The translations under genes and the position numbers were made by a program. From a virus, in the IMG/VR virus record IMGVR_UViG_3300033153_005656, positions 1 through 33,941 of that record: 33,941 bases of DNA. One strand, 5' to 3'. A model generated the notes under the pieces. That model worked only from the letters and a program-made list of their open reading frames with translations. It was not told the origin of the DNA and made no database searches. This document shows, one piece after another, positions 16,196 through 23,196 of this stretch. Each line of letters begins with the position of its first letter. Positions within the stretch are counted from its first letter, which is position 1.

Positions 16196-16780
16196 TTAAT
16201 TTATTAATTCAACTAAAAAACCTCTGACATATTTATATTTTTTTGTTTTTCTTACTTTTTCAAATCCTAAGCTGTTCATGATTTTACTTACATTTTGATG
16301 ACTTAAATTAACATCAAATTTATTATTCAATATATTTGTTATTTCTTCAGAGCTTAAGAAAATTAAATTATCATTATCGCTTTTTGAATTAAAACAACTT
16401 TTTATATAATCTATTTCTAATAAAGGATTCTCTTTTTCATATTCTCTTCTTTGTAATTCTTTTGCCCATGCAAGAAAAAAAGAGTTTTTTGATTCAGATT
16501 TTTCAATTAGATCAAAAAAATTAATTTCTTTTTTAATTTCATTGTCTGTAATATCAAACCATTCACCAATTAATCGTTTTGATTCGAATTTTCTATGTAA
16601 TTGTTTTTCTAATTTGGCAGGATTTAAGGTTTCGATAAATCCAATAATCTCAGCACCATATGGAGCATAGGTTTTAAACTGATTAAATCTTTTTAATGGA
16701 GATATGTTTTCACTAAACCCAATTTTTACAGGCGTTAAGCCTATATGCCTAAAGAAATAAACACAACCTTTATTTTTCAT
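16196..16780 (-). CDS. T5orf172 GIY-YIG family protein with winged-helix C-terminus
   Basis: 194 residues. Residues 1-80 match the T5orf172/MUG113 branch of GIY-YIG nucleases: GCVYFFRHIGLTPVKIGFS, KRFNQFKTYAPYGAEIIGFI, LEKQLHRKFESKRLIGEWF. The C-terminal 55 residues (FLSSEEITNILNNKF, NLSHQNVSKIMNSLGFEK, YVRGFLV) form a winged helix that closely resembles the C-terminal domain of this phage's primase-helicase. It may therefore target the same DNA, perhaps the nearby repeat array (inference). It follows a structured, gene-free stretch and precedes the helicase by 3 bases. Confidence 0.8.
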   Translation of the reverse strand: MKNKGCVYFFRHIGLTPVKIGFSENISPLKRFNQFKTYAPYGAEIIGFIETLNPAKLEKQLHRKFESKRLIGEWFDITDNEIKKEINFFDLIEKSESKNSFFLAWAKELQRREYEKENPLLEIDYIKSCFNSKSDNDNLIFLSSEEITNILNNKFDVNLSHQNVSKIMNSLGFEKVRKTKKYKYVRGFLVELIN

Positions 16781-16789
16781 AATAAAATA

Positions 16790-16857
16790 CCCACACTAGT
16801 AACAAAGGCTATCCAGTCGCACAACAAATGTGCTGAAGGCAATGTTAATAATGTGGG
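16790..16857. repeat. Imperfect inverted repeat upstream of the GIY-YIG gene
   Basis: Arms CCCACACTAGTAAC (16790-16803) and GTTAATAATGTGGG (16844-16857) match at 12 of 14 positions; inside, GCACA and TGTGC form a second small hairpin. It lies 10 bases upstream of the GIY-YIG ATG and could be a transcript leader structure or a protein-binding site. Confidence 0.55.
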
Positions 16858-16920
16858 ATTTAATATTTTCATAACTGAATAGCATTGTAAATATAAGCTT
16901 TTTTTATTTAAATACAATAA

Positions 16921-17190
16921 GGTTGGTTAAGTCTTATTTTTATTTATTTGATTTTCAACAATATACCAACTTGACCACCTTGACCACCTACTTTTCAACC
17001 TTTCCCACGTCTATTATATTACTCACCCCTCTACCTTATATATATATATTCTTTTCCCTTTAATAGAGAAAGTAGTTGGTTAAGGTGGTTAAAAGTGGGT
17101 TGCAACTACTATTCTCGTTGAAATTTTTATGACCAACTATATACCAAAAAATACCGTTTATAGTTGGTCAACAGTTGGTCAGGTTGGTTA
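16921..17190. other. Iteron-like repeat array in AT-rich DNA, candidate replication origin
   Basis: About nine copies of TTGGT(C/T)A or its complement: direct at 16923, 17076, 17086 (partial), 17164, 17175 and 17184; inverted at 16971, 16980 and 17130. There is a perfect 11-bp inverted pair TGACCAACTAT/ATAGTTGGTCA (17130-17140, 17160-17170) and an imperfect 22-bp inverted pair spanning 16972-16995 and 17070-17093. The middle holds TATATATATATT. This gene-free stretch between the regulator and the GIY-YIG gene has the look of an iteron origin or multi-operator region. No ORF of credible coding content is present in 16781-17192. Confidence 0.55.
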
Positions 17191-17192
17191 AT

Positions 17193-17432
17193 TTAATACA
17201 ATATTCGTTTTTTAAAGAATAATTCAACATCATAACCAACAAAAGAAGCCATTTCTATAAGTGTTAATATATCAAATTGATTTCCATTTAATACTCTGCT
17301 AGCTTTCGGTTGAGATATATTAATCCATGAAGCGTCTTTAACCCTAAATCTATCTTTCACTTTTTGTAGCAAGTCGCTGTAATCGGATTTAAATTTTTCA
17401 CTGTTTGAAATATCTGTTTTGTTATCTTCCAT
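17193..17432 (-). CDS. XRE-like helix-turn-helix regulator
   Basis: 79 residues. The C-terminal half NISQPKASRVLNGNQFDILT followed by LIEMASFVGYDVELFF is the classic second half of a Cro/CI-type (XRE) domain, with recognition helix QPKASRVLNG and the closing hydrophobic helix. N-terminal 30 residues are charged. It lies beside the repeat array and is a candidate for binding either those repeats or the palindromic operators elsewhere. Size is at the low end for the family. No lysogeny genes accompany it. Confidence 0.7.
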   Translation of the reverse strand: MEDNKTDISNSEKFKSDYSDLLQKVKDRFRVKDASWINISQPKASRVLNGNQFDILTLIEMASFVGYDVELFFKKRILY

Positions 17433-17465
17433 AATATCAGTTTATTAAGTGTTAGTTACTTCTAT

Positions 17466-17569
17466 GGACTAGTTAAGGCATAATGACTCGCTGTCCTTCC
17501 CTAAAAAACCCTTCGCTCCAAAGGCGCAAAAACCAAAAGCCATTATGCCTTAACCTTCGAGAATAGTCC
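17466..17569. repeat. Large inverted repeat in the regulator's leader
   Basis: Perfect 14-bp arms GTTAAGGCATAATG (17472-17485) and CATTATGCCTTAAC (17541-17554), flanked by outer arms GGACTA (17466-17471) and TAGTCC (17564-17569) with a 9-base bulge on one side; the 55-base interior includes a small hairpin around CGCTCCAAAGGCG. It reads as a folded RNA or recombination/replication site. No coding function is seen in 17433-17677. Confidence 0.6.
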
Positions 17570-17636
17570 TTCGCACACTTAAAAACTTGTGTATTTGTAA
17601 AGTTTTTCCCTAAACTCACAGTGTATAACTATGAAT

Positions 17637-17915
17637 TAAGGGCAAGTTTTAAGATACCATTTTGATGGATAAAATTATTACTTAGGTGGTAACGGTTTTT
17701 TAACTATCATATAATGAGAGTATCTATTTAATGGTAACCACCCGTCAACTGGTGAAAACTCTATCATACCACTAAGTATGTTAAAAACCCAACAGTCTTC
17801 ATTAGGAATAGCCATATTTACATCTTTTGGAATCTTTATCCATTCATTTTCCATAATATTTATTTTAGTTTAATAATTATCTTTTTACTCAAAGGTATCT
17901 TAAAACCTTCCCTTA
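17637..17915. repeat. 22-bp imperfect inverted repeats flanking a 58-aa gene
   Basis: TAAGGGCAAGTTTTAAGATACC (17637-17658, given here as 20 matched of 22 positions) has its reverse complement at 17894-17915, with the core TTTTAAGATACC exact. Together they bracket one small gene, like the ends of a cassette or miniature element. No target duplication is visible. Confidence 0.55.
17678..17854 (-). CDS. 58-residue protein bracketed by inverted repeats
   Basis: Translates to 58 residues beginning MENEWIKIPKDVNMAIPNED, with CWVFNILSGMIEFSPVDGWL in the middle and ending VKKPLPPK. Codon use and balanced composition look genuine, and the start is preceded by an A/T-rich leader as for other genes here. 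No membrane segment. Family not recognised. It lies downstream of the primase-helicase and is separated from both neighbours by inverted repeats. Confidence 0.6.
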   Translation of the reverse strand: MENEWIKIPKDVNMAIPNEDCWVFNILSGMIEFSPVDGWLPLNRYSHYMIVKKPLPPK

Positions 17916-17935
17916 TTCTCGGCTGTTAGCAATAA

Positions 17936-17953
17936 CGCCGCATCTAGCGGGCG
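17936..17953 (-). terminator. GC-rich hairpin after the primase-helicase gene
   Basis: CGCCGC and GCGGGCG pair with one bulged G around ATCTA, 7 bases beyond the stop of the primase gene. On the minus strand it is followed by TTATT, a weak T-tract. A possible attenuating terminator; could equally be a bare structural element. Confidence 0.4.
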
Positions 17954-17960
17954 CAGTTAA

Positions 17961-20249
17961 TCAAAACGGCAATTCATTTTTACTCGCATCATCTTTTTTC
18001 ACCTCAACAACTTCTTTTTTTCCATCACTAACAAAACCGGAAGGAGCTTCATAAACATCTATAACCCAAAACCCCCTAGTATAAGAGCCGTCGATTAACT
18101 TCCTGTCTTTTTCATAACCAATATTTTTCAAAGCAATACTGAGTTTTTGTTGACTCAATCTAATTCCTGAACGCTGCTCAATTGCTGAACGGATTTCAGA
18201 AGATGTAATAAATTTTCCGCCAACTCCGTCAATTTCTATTTTTCTAAAGTATTTCAAAGGTAATTCCATTTCAGGAGCAACTTGAACAGCATCGTAACAA
18301 ATCTCACCTAATCGCTGAATGTCATGTTTATTCAGAAACCAACTTGTATTATGTTCCCTAAACTTCCAATATAATTCAATAAACAACTCAGTCTTATTTA
18401 TCTCTCTATATTTCACTTCATCAACTGCATTAACTTGAATTGGAATTATACGCCTATTCCCTGTCAGGTCATTAATGACTTTTTCATCGTTGGTTGTTCC
18501 ACACAAAACAGCGAGTCTTTGCATATCTTCAAAATAACGCCCGTAAGGCTTTCTAATTGAAAAGACATCCTTTGATATCAATTCCTTAAAACGCTTCTCG
18601 TCCTGCTTAGATTTGCCCCCAAATTCATCATCTAAGATAAGCCACTTGCTACACATTAGTTGACCGATATCAGCTTCCTTTCCGTCAAGCTTATTTATTG
18701 AAAAAAGCCAACGCAATTCATCAGGAAATAATTCTCTGAAAAAAGTTGTTTTTCCTGTTCCCTGAGTTTGTCCGGTTAGGACCATACAAAGAATTGAGTA
18801 AATGCCGTGCGCACTTGCGATGATAGAGATAAGCCATTTTTCAAGAAAGTCCTTTGTAAAATTAACATCGTGTTTATCAATGTCTGAACTGATACAAGCT
18901 GCAAGTTTTTCAATATTTCCGGTTGTACGAATGTGTTTATTTTTTTCGAACCATTCTAAAATTGGATTATATTTTGGTGTAAATTCAGAATGAATCAAAT
19001 CAAAACATTTATCTTTAGTTGTTTTATCTGAAACAATTCTTGTTGCACGTAAATAAATACTATTAAAAATATAATCAGAAACAGGCAATCCGTCAACCTC
19101 AACAATATTTGTAATTTCATTATACTTGAATTTATAATTTGATTTTAAGAATATCTCAATATCATAAAGTAAACCCTCTTCATTTGCTAAATCTTTTACT
19201 GGAACTTTCCAAACCTGTTCAAGTATATCATCAACATCTTTTCCCGTTATTCCTTCGTACTCTTCAAGATATTGCCTTGCATCCTGGCGACCGTTAATCA
19301 TTGCACCAGAACCGCTGCTCTGTTCTTGTTTTCTCCTTATTTTTGCAACTGTTTTAATTTTTTGGGTACGTTCAGAAACAATGTTGCACCCTGCATTTTT
19401 AGCATAATAAAAGAAACTTTTTATGCTTATTCCACCGCCACGGCCTTGATCAGCTCTGAGGCAATTATCATATTGTTTGTCAATGTTAATCTTTTGTTTG
19501 CCACCATAATAATTTGAAATGATACTAAAAGCTGAACGTCCAGACTCACCAAGTTTAGAAGCAATTGCAAAACCAATTCGTACCCAGGAGTAATAGTCAG
19601 GAGCAATATTAATTTGACGCTCTCTAATTTGACTTAAGATATAATCAATATCATTTTCTGAAAATACATGATTATCGTAAGCGTGTTCATTTACTTTTTG
19701 TTCTTTCTTTTCGAAATAGTTCCAGACTGTTGCGCCGTAATTTAAATGACATTCAGGATCGTAAGAGACAAATCTAAGCCGTCCAATATTTGAACAATGC
19801 AAATCAGAGATAATGTCATAATCATTTGCAAGCATTTTAGAGATAGAGTCAAAGCTCTCAAAATGTTTAGAAGTTTTTATCTTAAAATAAACCGCTAAAC
19901 CTTTTCCGCCTAAGCTATAATGAATTGCAAATATCTCTGGTATTTCTTTTAGTTGCTCTCGTATATTTTTAACAGGTAAGCTTTGATCTTTTTCATCAAT
20001 ATCAATAACTAATAATCCCGAATGTTCAGCAAGGTCAGCATCTTTTCGGCCAGTGAAAAAACCACTTGCAGTTATGGCGGTTATCTTTGTTTTTTCTCTT
20101 TTGCCGCTCCTGTATTCAATAACTTCATCTTGCCATTTTCCAGAGATTATTCCGTCAAAGTAATCGTTTAAAGTTATTTGTTTTGATTTTGTAGAAATTG
20201 CATTCTCAAAAATACTTATTTTTTTGAGCTGAATTTGATTTGAACTCAT
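17961..20249 (-). CDS. VirE-type primase-helicase
   Basis: 762 residues. N-terminus (1-130) matches the BT4734/VirE_N primase-like domain, with GLLVIDIDE and SLGGKGLAVYFKI. A PriCT_2-like linker follows (DYYSWVRIGFAIASKLGES, IKSFFYYAKNAGC). The helicase is the VirE/SF3-like AAA+ domain: Walker A GQTQGTGKTT (493-502), Walker B WLILDDE (536-542), then LCGTTNDEKVINDLTGNRR with the sensor and arginine finger region. A winged helix (about 680-735) ends the folded part, and the last residues are NELPF, like the acidic tip of SSB. It is the replication initiator and fork helicase of the phage. Intact. Confidence 0.9.
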   Translation of the reverse strand: MSSNQIQLKKISIFENAISTKSKQITLNDYFDGIISGKWQDEVIEYRSGKREKTKITAITASGFFTGRKDADLAEHSGLLVIDIDEKDQSLPVKNIREQLKEIPEIFAIHYSLGGKGLAVYFKIKTSKHFESFDSISKMLANDYDIISDLHCSNIGRLRFVSYDPECHLNYGATVWNYFEKKEQKVNEHAYDNHVFSENDIDYILSQIRERQINIAPDYYSWVRIGFAIASKLGESGRSAFSIISNYYGGKQKINIDKQYDNCLRADQGRGGGISIKSFFYYAKNAGCNIVSERTQKIKTVAKIRRKQEQSSGSGAMINGRQDARQYLEEYEGITGKDVDDILEQVWKVPVKDLANEEGLLYDIEIFLKSNYKFKYNEITNIVEVDGLPVSDYIFNSIYLRATRIVSDKTTKDKCFDLIHSEFTPKYNPILEWFEKNKHIRTTGNIEKLAACISSDIDKHDVNFTKDFLEKWLISIIASAHGIYSILCMVLTGQTQGTGKTTFFRELFPDELRWLFSINKLDGKEADIGQLMCSKWLILDDEFGGKSKQDEKRFKELISKDVFSIRKPYGRYFEDMQRLAVLCGTTNDEKVINDLTGNRRIIPIQVNAVDEVKYREINKTELFIELYWKFREHNTSWFLNKHDIQRLGEICYDAVQVAPEMELPLKYFRKIEIDGVGGKFITSSEIRSAIEQRSGIRLSQQKLSIALKNIGYEKDRKLIDGSYTRGFWVIDVYEAPSGFVSDGKKEVVEVKKDDASKNELPF

Positions 20250-20270
20250 ATTTAAAGGGTTAAGAAGTGA

Positions 20271-20290
20271 ACCCCGAAATTTATCGGGGT
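20271..20290. other. GC-rich hairpin in the primase leader
   Basis: ACCCCGA and TCGGGGT form a perfect 7-bp stem with a 6-base A/T loop, in the 50-base gap before the primase-helicase ATG. No T-run on either side, so an RNA leader structure or attenuator is more likely than a terminator. Confidence 0.4.
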
Positions 20291-20299
20291 ATTAAATTA

Positions 20300-20515
20300 C
20301 TAAAAATTAAGCTTAGAATGAACTGAAATGAGATAAAATTTTGGTTTTATGTATTGTTTTTTTAAATCTTCAATTGCTTTATTATTAACTTGACTTGCTA
20401 TTACTGATATTGACTTCATTATATTAACAATTACAGGATCATTTAAATTATTACCATATTTTTTCAAATACAAAATTAAGTCTGTCAATTGATGATATTT
20501 AATTTTAATATCCAT
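20300..20515 (-). CDS. Hypothetical protein
   Basis: 71 residues, mostly helical: DIKIKYHQLTDLILYLKKYG then a hydrophobic-polar helix DPVIVNIMKSISVIASQVNN. Not a clear membrane protein. Starts at the stop of the upstream membrane protein (one-base overlap). No family recognised. Confidence 0.55.
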   Translation of the reverse strand: MDIKIKYHQLTDLILYLKKYGNNLNDPVIVNIMKSISVIASQVNNKAIEDLKKQYIKPKFYLISVHSKLNF

Positions 20516-20907
20516 TATTTCAACAACATCATTTCTTTAGCAAATACATAAATCAACATAGGTAATAAAATCCCGAAAAATATCCCAATCCAATTTATAC
20601 GCCAAAATTTTATAATTGATTTACTCCTGTGGACTTTTGCAGATATGCCATTTTCAAAGAAATCCATTGCATAATAATAAACATTGATTATCACCTCAAT
20701 GATTGCCCCGAAAAGAGCAAGCCACGGTTTCTCAATAATAACAAACGCAAAGATCGCAACTGAAAGGATACTGCAAAATATTACAGATTGGCTCGTTTTA
20801 AGCCACCCTTTAAGGCGACTAAACGAATCAAATACAAACCAAGTATGAGTTAACTGCGATATGATTGTTGCAATTGTTAGAGCTAAAAATAAATTATATG
20901 TTGTCAT
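20515..20907 (-). CDS. Four-helix inner membrane protein
   Basis: 130 residues with four predicted membrane helices: YNLFLALTIATIISQLTHTW, SQSVIFCSILSVAIFAFVII, PWLALFGAIIEVIINVYYYA and WIGIFFGILLPMLIYVFAKE. Short basic loops (RLKGWLKTS, KVHRSKSIIK) suggest the inside faces. Located among early genes, so a role in host takeover or superinfection exclusion is possible but unproven. Family not recognised. Confidence 0.65.
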   Translation of the reverse strand: MTTYNLFLALTIATIISQLTHTWFVFDSFSRLKGWLKTSQSVIFCSILSVAIFAFVIIEKPWLALFGAIIEVIINVYYYAMDFFENGISAKVHRSKSIIKFWRINWIGIFFGILLPMLIYVFAKEMMLLK

Positions 20908-21058
20908 AAGGCTCTCCTAAATTGTTACGTTTAATAAAATCTGCTCTGTCTATTGGATGACATAAAGCTAATAGTTTCTGAAAAGTAAAATCGTTTAAGT
21001 ATTCTTTAGTTAAATACTTATTATATGCCATAGCATTAATTATCATTTCTTTCTTCAT
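20894..21058 (-). CDS. Small early protein, 54 residues
   Basis: Translates MKKEMIINAMAYNKYLTKEY and continues with LNDFTFQKLLALCHPIDRAD to YDNI. Its ATG overlaps the TGA of the upstream gene (ATGA), and its own stop lies 14 bases inside the start of the membrane protein. Helical, charged, no membrane segment. Overlaps on both sides and typical composition support it; function unknown. Confidence 0.6.
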   Translation of the reverse strand: MKKEMIINAMAYNKYLTKEYLNDFTFQKLLALCHPIDRADFIKRNNLGEPYDNI

Positions 21059-21351
21059 GTTAAATAATTTTTAAGTGATTTTTCTAAATTAATTAATAAT
21101 TGTTCTTTTGAAATTTCCATTTCGTGAGGGATAAAATCGCCGCCTTTAGTATATACGGTAATACTTAAATCAGCACCATTCAAAAAGCCTGTTTGATGCT
21201 CGTAAGTTCCTGAGAGTATCAAATGAATTTCTTTATCTATATTTGTTTCAATTGAAACCTCACACTTATTATCATCAAAGCCTTTTTTTATAAACTCATT
21301 ATGAATTGCATCAAAGAGCTTACTTTCGATTAAATTGTGGTCTATTTTCAT
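21055..21351 (-). CDS. Hypothetical early protein
   Basis: 98 residues, alternating strands and helices: KCEVSIETNIDKEIHLILSG, LNGADLSITVYTKGGDF, ISKEQLLINLEKSLKNYL. Starts 4 bases inside the upstream gene and ends in an ATGA overlap with the next. Both neighbours begin MKID, perhaps by chance. Family not recognised. Confidence 0.55.
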   Translation of the reverse strand: MKIDHNLIESKLFDAIHNEFIKKGFDDNKCEVSIETNIDKEIHLILSGTYEHQTGFLNGADLSITVYTKGGDFIPHEMEISKEQLLINLEKSLKNYLT

Positions 21352-21551
21352 AGTTCAATCGAGTTTAAGGTTTTTCGAGTCTCAAGTGCATGAAGTTTGT
21401 TTTTAGTTTGATAGGAAACAATATTATCAAAAAACTCAGTTGCTCTTTCTTTATCATGACTGTACGATCCATCTGCATATTTATCATTAATATTTGTAAA
21501 ATATTTCTTAGAACCGTCTAAGTTTGTTTCTTCGATAAAATCTATTTTCAT
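21348..21551 (-). CDS. Hypothetical early protein
   Basis: 67 residues, acidic to neutral, MKIDFIEETNLDGSKKYFTN with strands followed by helices (RATEFFDNIVSYQTKNKLHA). No motif recognised. Two bases after the exonuclease gene, co-transcribed with it. Confidence 0.55.
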   Translation of the reverse strand: MKIDFIEETNLDGSKKYFTNINDKYADGSYSHDKERATEFFDNIVSYQTKNKLHALETRKTLNSIEL

Positions 21552-21553
21552 GA

Positions 21554-22171
21554 TTACTTAAGTTTAGAGATTAAGTTATTAAACATCAATGTCGCTTCTG
21601 TAACTCTGTTTTTCAATAGCTCCAAATGTGTTTCGTTTAATTCAATATTAAGAATAAGCATTCTTTGAGACTCTTTAAATCTTGGATCATAAGAACAGAA
21701 TTTCCACTTTTTACAGCCAGTAAGCCACATATAAGAAATTATTTGCCAATAATATTCAGGACGCAATTTTAATAAATCTTCAGTCGTTTCAATTAAAAGA
21801 TTTTTAAAATGATTTCCTGAGTTAAAAGGGCATTTGATTTCGAATCCTGTTTCTTGGCCATCAACTAAGCCGTCAGGAGTTCCGCAAATTGCATCGTTTA
21901 ATAAAGTTTCAGAGCTATTTATTTTTAAGCCTGTTGCAGCTTCAAAATACAATACTGCTTCCATTTCGTGATCAATTCCCCATTGAGTAGCAGCAGAAGA
22001 AAACTCAGCTTTTGCGGGTTGACCTGTTAAATGTTCAGCGACTTTTTCCATAATATAGGTTTCGCCTGTTTTTCCGAAACCCTTTGCACCCATAAGCTTA
22101 TAGTTTTCGCTTCCTGAGAATTTTCCTGCTCTCAATTGTTTTTGTTCTTTTGATAGTGTTGTGTTTTCCAT
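21554..22171 (-). CDS. YqaJ/lambda-type exonuclease (recombination nuclease)
   Basis: 205 residues from ATG 22171; an ATG at 22192 also keeps the frame but lies 2 bases after the -7 box, so it cannot be on the transcript. The domain has WGIDHEMEA, then CGTPDGLVDGQETGFEIKCP with Asp100, Glu111 and Lys113, the D...ExK catalytic set of the lambda exonuclease/YqaJ family, and YYWQIISYMWLTGCKKW as the following helix. It would resect DNA ends 5' to 3' and pair with the annealing protein encoded just upstream, as Red alpha/beta do. Confidence 0.88.
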   Translation of the reverse strand: MENTTLSKEQKQLRAGKFSGSENYKLMGAKGFGKTGETYIMEKVAEHLTGQPAKAEFSSAATQWGIDHEMEAVLYFEAATGLKINSSETLLNDAICGTPDGLVDGQETGFEIKCPFNSGNHFKNLLIETTEDLLKLRPEYYWQIISYMWLTGCKKWKFCSYDPRFKESQRMLILNIELNETHLELLKNRVTEATLMFNNLISKLK

Positions 22172-22194
22172 GTTTTTAATTTTTAAATTCATTG

Positions 22195-22216
22195 CTAAGA
22201 TATGAAAAGTTTTTCA
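22195..22216 (-). promoter_or_regulatory. Promoter with palindromic operator (site A)
   Basis: Minus strand: TGAAAAACTTTTCA followed at once by TATCTTAG, a variant -7 box, in the 44-base gap before the exonuclease gene. The palindrome is identical to site B. It implies that the exonuclease has its own promoter, with transcription starting before ATG 22171. Confidence 0.6.
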
Positions 22217-22236
22217 ATATCCTATCATTTATTGAA

Positions 22237-22785
22237 TTATTTTTCAATTAAAGTTGCACCGTCAAAGTTTTTTGTTAAAACATCGTAGTTAAGTGTATCT
22301 TTTCGATTAAGGTCACGCCCGAAAATTTTCCCTATTTTGTCAGCAGCATCTTTCACAGCATTTGTTTCTGCAATAGGAAGGGCTAACATAACAGCATTCG
22401 ATTTAATTGCATTATGATCCATTGCATTAGAACCAGAATCAACTTGCATTGGAGCAGCTCCGACACCGTCTTGCCATGTAAACTCTGTTGAGTCAGGGTC
22501 TTTATAATAAAGCCTAATACTTACACAGATTGAGTTTGCTATCTGAATAAAGCTTTTAACCTCAACACGCCAATTTTGAAAAAAGACAGTTAAAAGAAAT
22601 TCAACTTTATCAATTGGCAAATAAGTGTTTTTATATAGAGGGTGTTTTTTTAACCATGTGTCAGTTGGTGACTGATTAAGCATAAAATTTCTTAAATCTT
22701 GTTTCCCTTTTACAGATAATTCGTAGCTTTCAAGATCATTCCACTTAATATTTTTAGGCTGTATTTTTGCTATTTCGTTTTCCAT
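22237..22785 (-). CDS. Single-strand annealing protein (Rad52/RecT-type role)
   Basis: 182 residues. Diagnostic stretches are YLPIDKVEFLLTVFFQNWRV, VCVSIRLYYKD-type strands (ICVSIRLYYKDPDS), WQDGVGAAPMQ, and VMLALPIAETNAVKDAADKI followed by GKIFGRDLNR. The last pattern (A-x-AxxAVKDAAxxxGxxFGxDLNR) is what I know from phage Rad52/ERF-like annealing proteins. Its position directly before the exonuclease gives a two-component recombination module. Family label is from memory of motifs, so the exact superfamily (Rad52, ERF or RecT) is not fixed. Confidence 0.6.
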   Translation of the reverse strand: MENEIAKIQPKNIKWNDLESYELSVKGKQDLRNFMLNQSPTDTWLKKHPLYKNTYLPIDKVEFLLTVFFQNWRVEVKSFIQIANSICVSIRLYYKDPDSTEFTWQDGVGAAPMQVDSGSNAMDHNAIKSNAVMLALPIAETNAVKDAADKIGKIFGRDLNRKDTLNYDVLTKNFDGATLIEK

Positions 22786-23039
22786 TAGTAAGGCCCTTCA
22801 TTTTCCTGATTTTCAATACTATTTGACATCAAATTTAATTCGCTAATTAAATTTTTTACAGCATTGTCAGACTCTACATAATCTTTTAGCATGATTTCAG
22901 CTCTTTTTTCAAGCTCTCTGACTGTATTCCTATGCCCTTCAATTATTACTACTTGAGCGTCATAAATCACTTTTCTTTTTGCCCTGTCTTCCTGGGCAAT
23001 ATTAATCTCTTTTTGTTTTTTTTCGATCTTTTTTTCCAT
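22785..23039 (-). CDS. Coiled-coil early protein
   Basis: 84 residues, almost entirely heptad helix and highly charged (MEKKIEKKQKEINIAQEDRA, EKRAEIMLKDYVESDNAVKN). First gene after the site B promoter, with leader AATTTAAAAAC before the ATG, the same leader as the exonuclease gene. One-base overlap with the annealing-protein gene. No family recognised. Confidence 0.6.
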   Translation of the reverse strand: MEKKIEKKQKEINIAQEDRAKRKVIYDAQVVIIEGHRNTVRELEKRAEIMLKDYVESDNAVKNLISELNLMSNSIENQENEGPY

Positions 23040-23062
23040 GTTTTTAAATTATTGGTACAATG

Positions 23063-23084
23063 CAAATATATGAAAAGTTTTTCA
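23063..23084 (-). promoter_or_regulatory. Early promoter with palindromic operator (site B)
   Basis: Minus strand: TGAAAAACTTTTCA directly followed by TATATTTG, a perfect -7 box, 24 bases before the first early gene. Upstream it shares GAAATAATTTGCAAT with site C. It drives the recombination and replication genes downstream of the late terminator. Confidence 0.7.
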
Positions 23085-23113
23085 ATTAACTACCATTAAT
23101 TGCAAATTATTTC

Positions 23114-23155
23114 AAAAAAATAGCTCTTTAGGAACATGAAAAACCTAAAGAGCTA
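23114..23155 (-). terminator. Strong intrinsic terminator of the head/lysis operon
   Basis: Perfect 12-bp stem TAGCTCTTTAGG/CCTAAAGAGCTA with an 11-base loop, followed on the minus strand by seven T. It separates the lysis genes from the early promoter. Confidence 0.9.
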
Positions 23156-23157
23156 TA

Positions 23158-23196
23158 AATCAATATTTATGAACCCTAATGAATATTGATTTTTTT
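23158..23196 (+). terminator. Possible plus-strand terminator
   Basis: AATCAATATT and AATATTGATT form a perfect 10-bp stem followed on the plus strand by a T-run (23192-23196). No plus-strand gene is known, so it may block antisense transcription. The right arm overlaps the last codons of the spanin-like gene. Confidence 0.4.

Noticed and set aside
16921-17190. CRISPR array
   Set aside because: Repeat units are only 7-9 bases, in both orientations and with irregular spacing; no cas genes.
17193-17432. Lysogeny repressor
   Set aside because: No integrase, excisionase, divergent promoter or attachment site is seen, so a temperate switch is not supported.
17466-17569. Integron attC site or tRNA
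   Set aside because: The arm ends do not match the RYYYAAC/GTTRRRY cores, and no cloverleaf with anticodon and T-arm can be drawn.
20271-20290. Rho-independent terminator before the primase gene
   Set aside because: The 7-bp stem is clear but there is no T-run on either strand.
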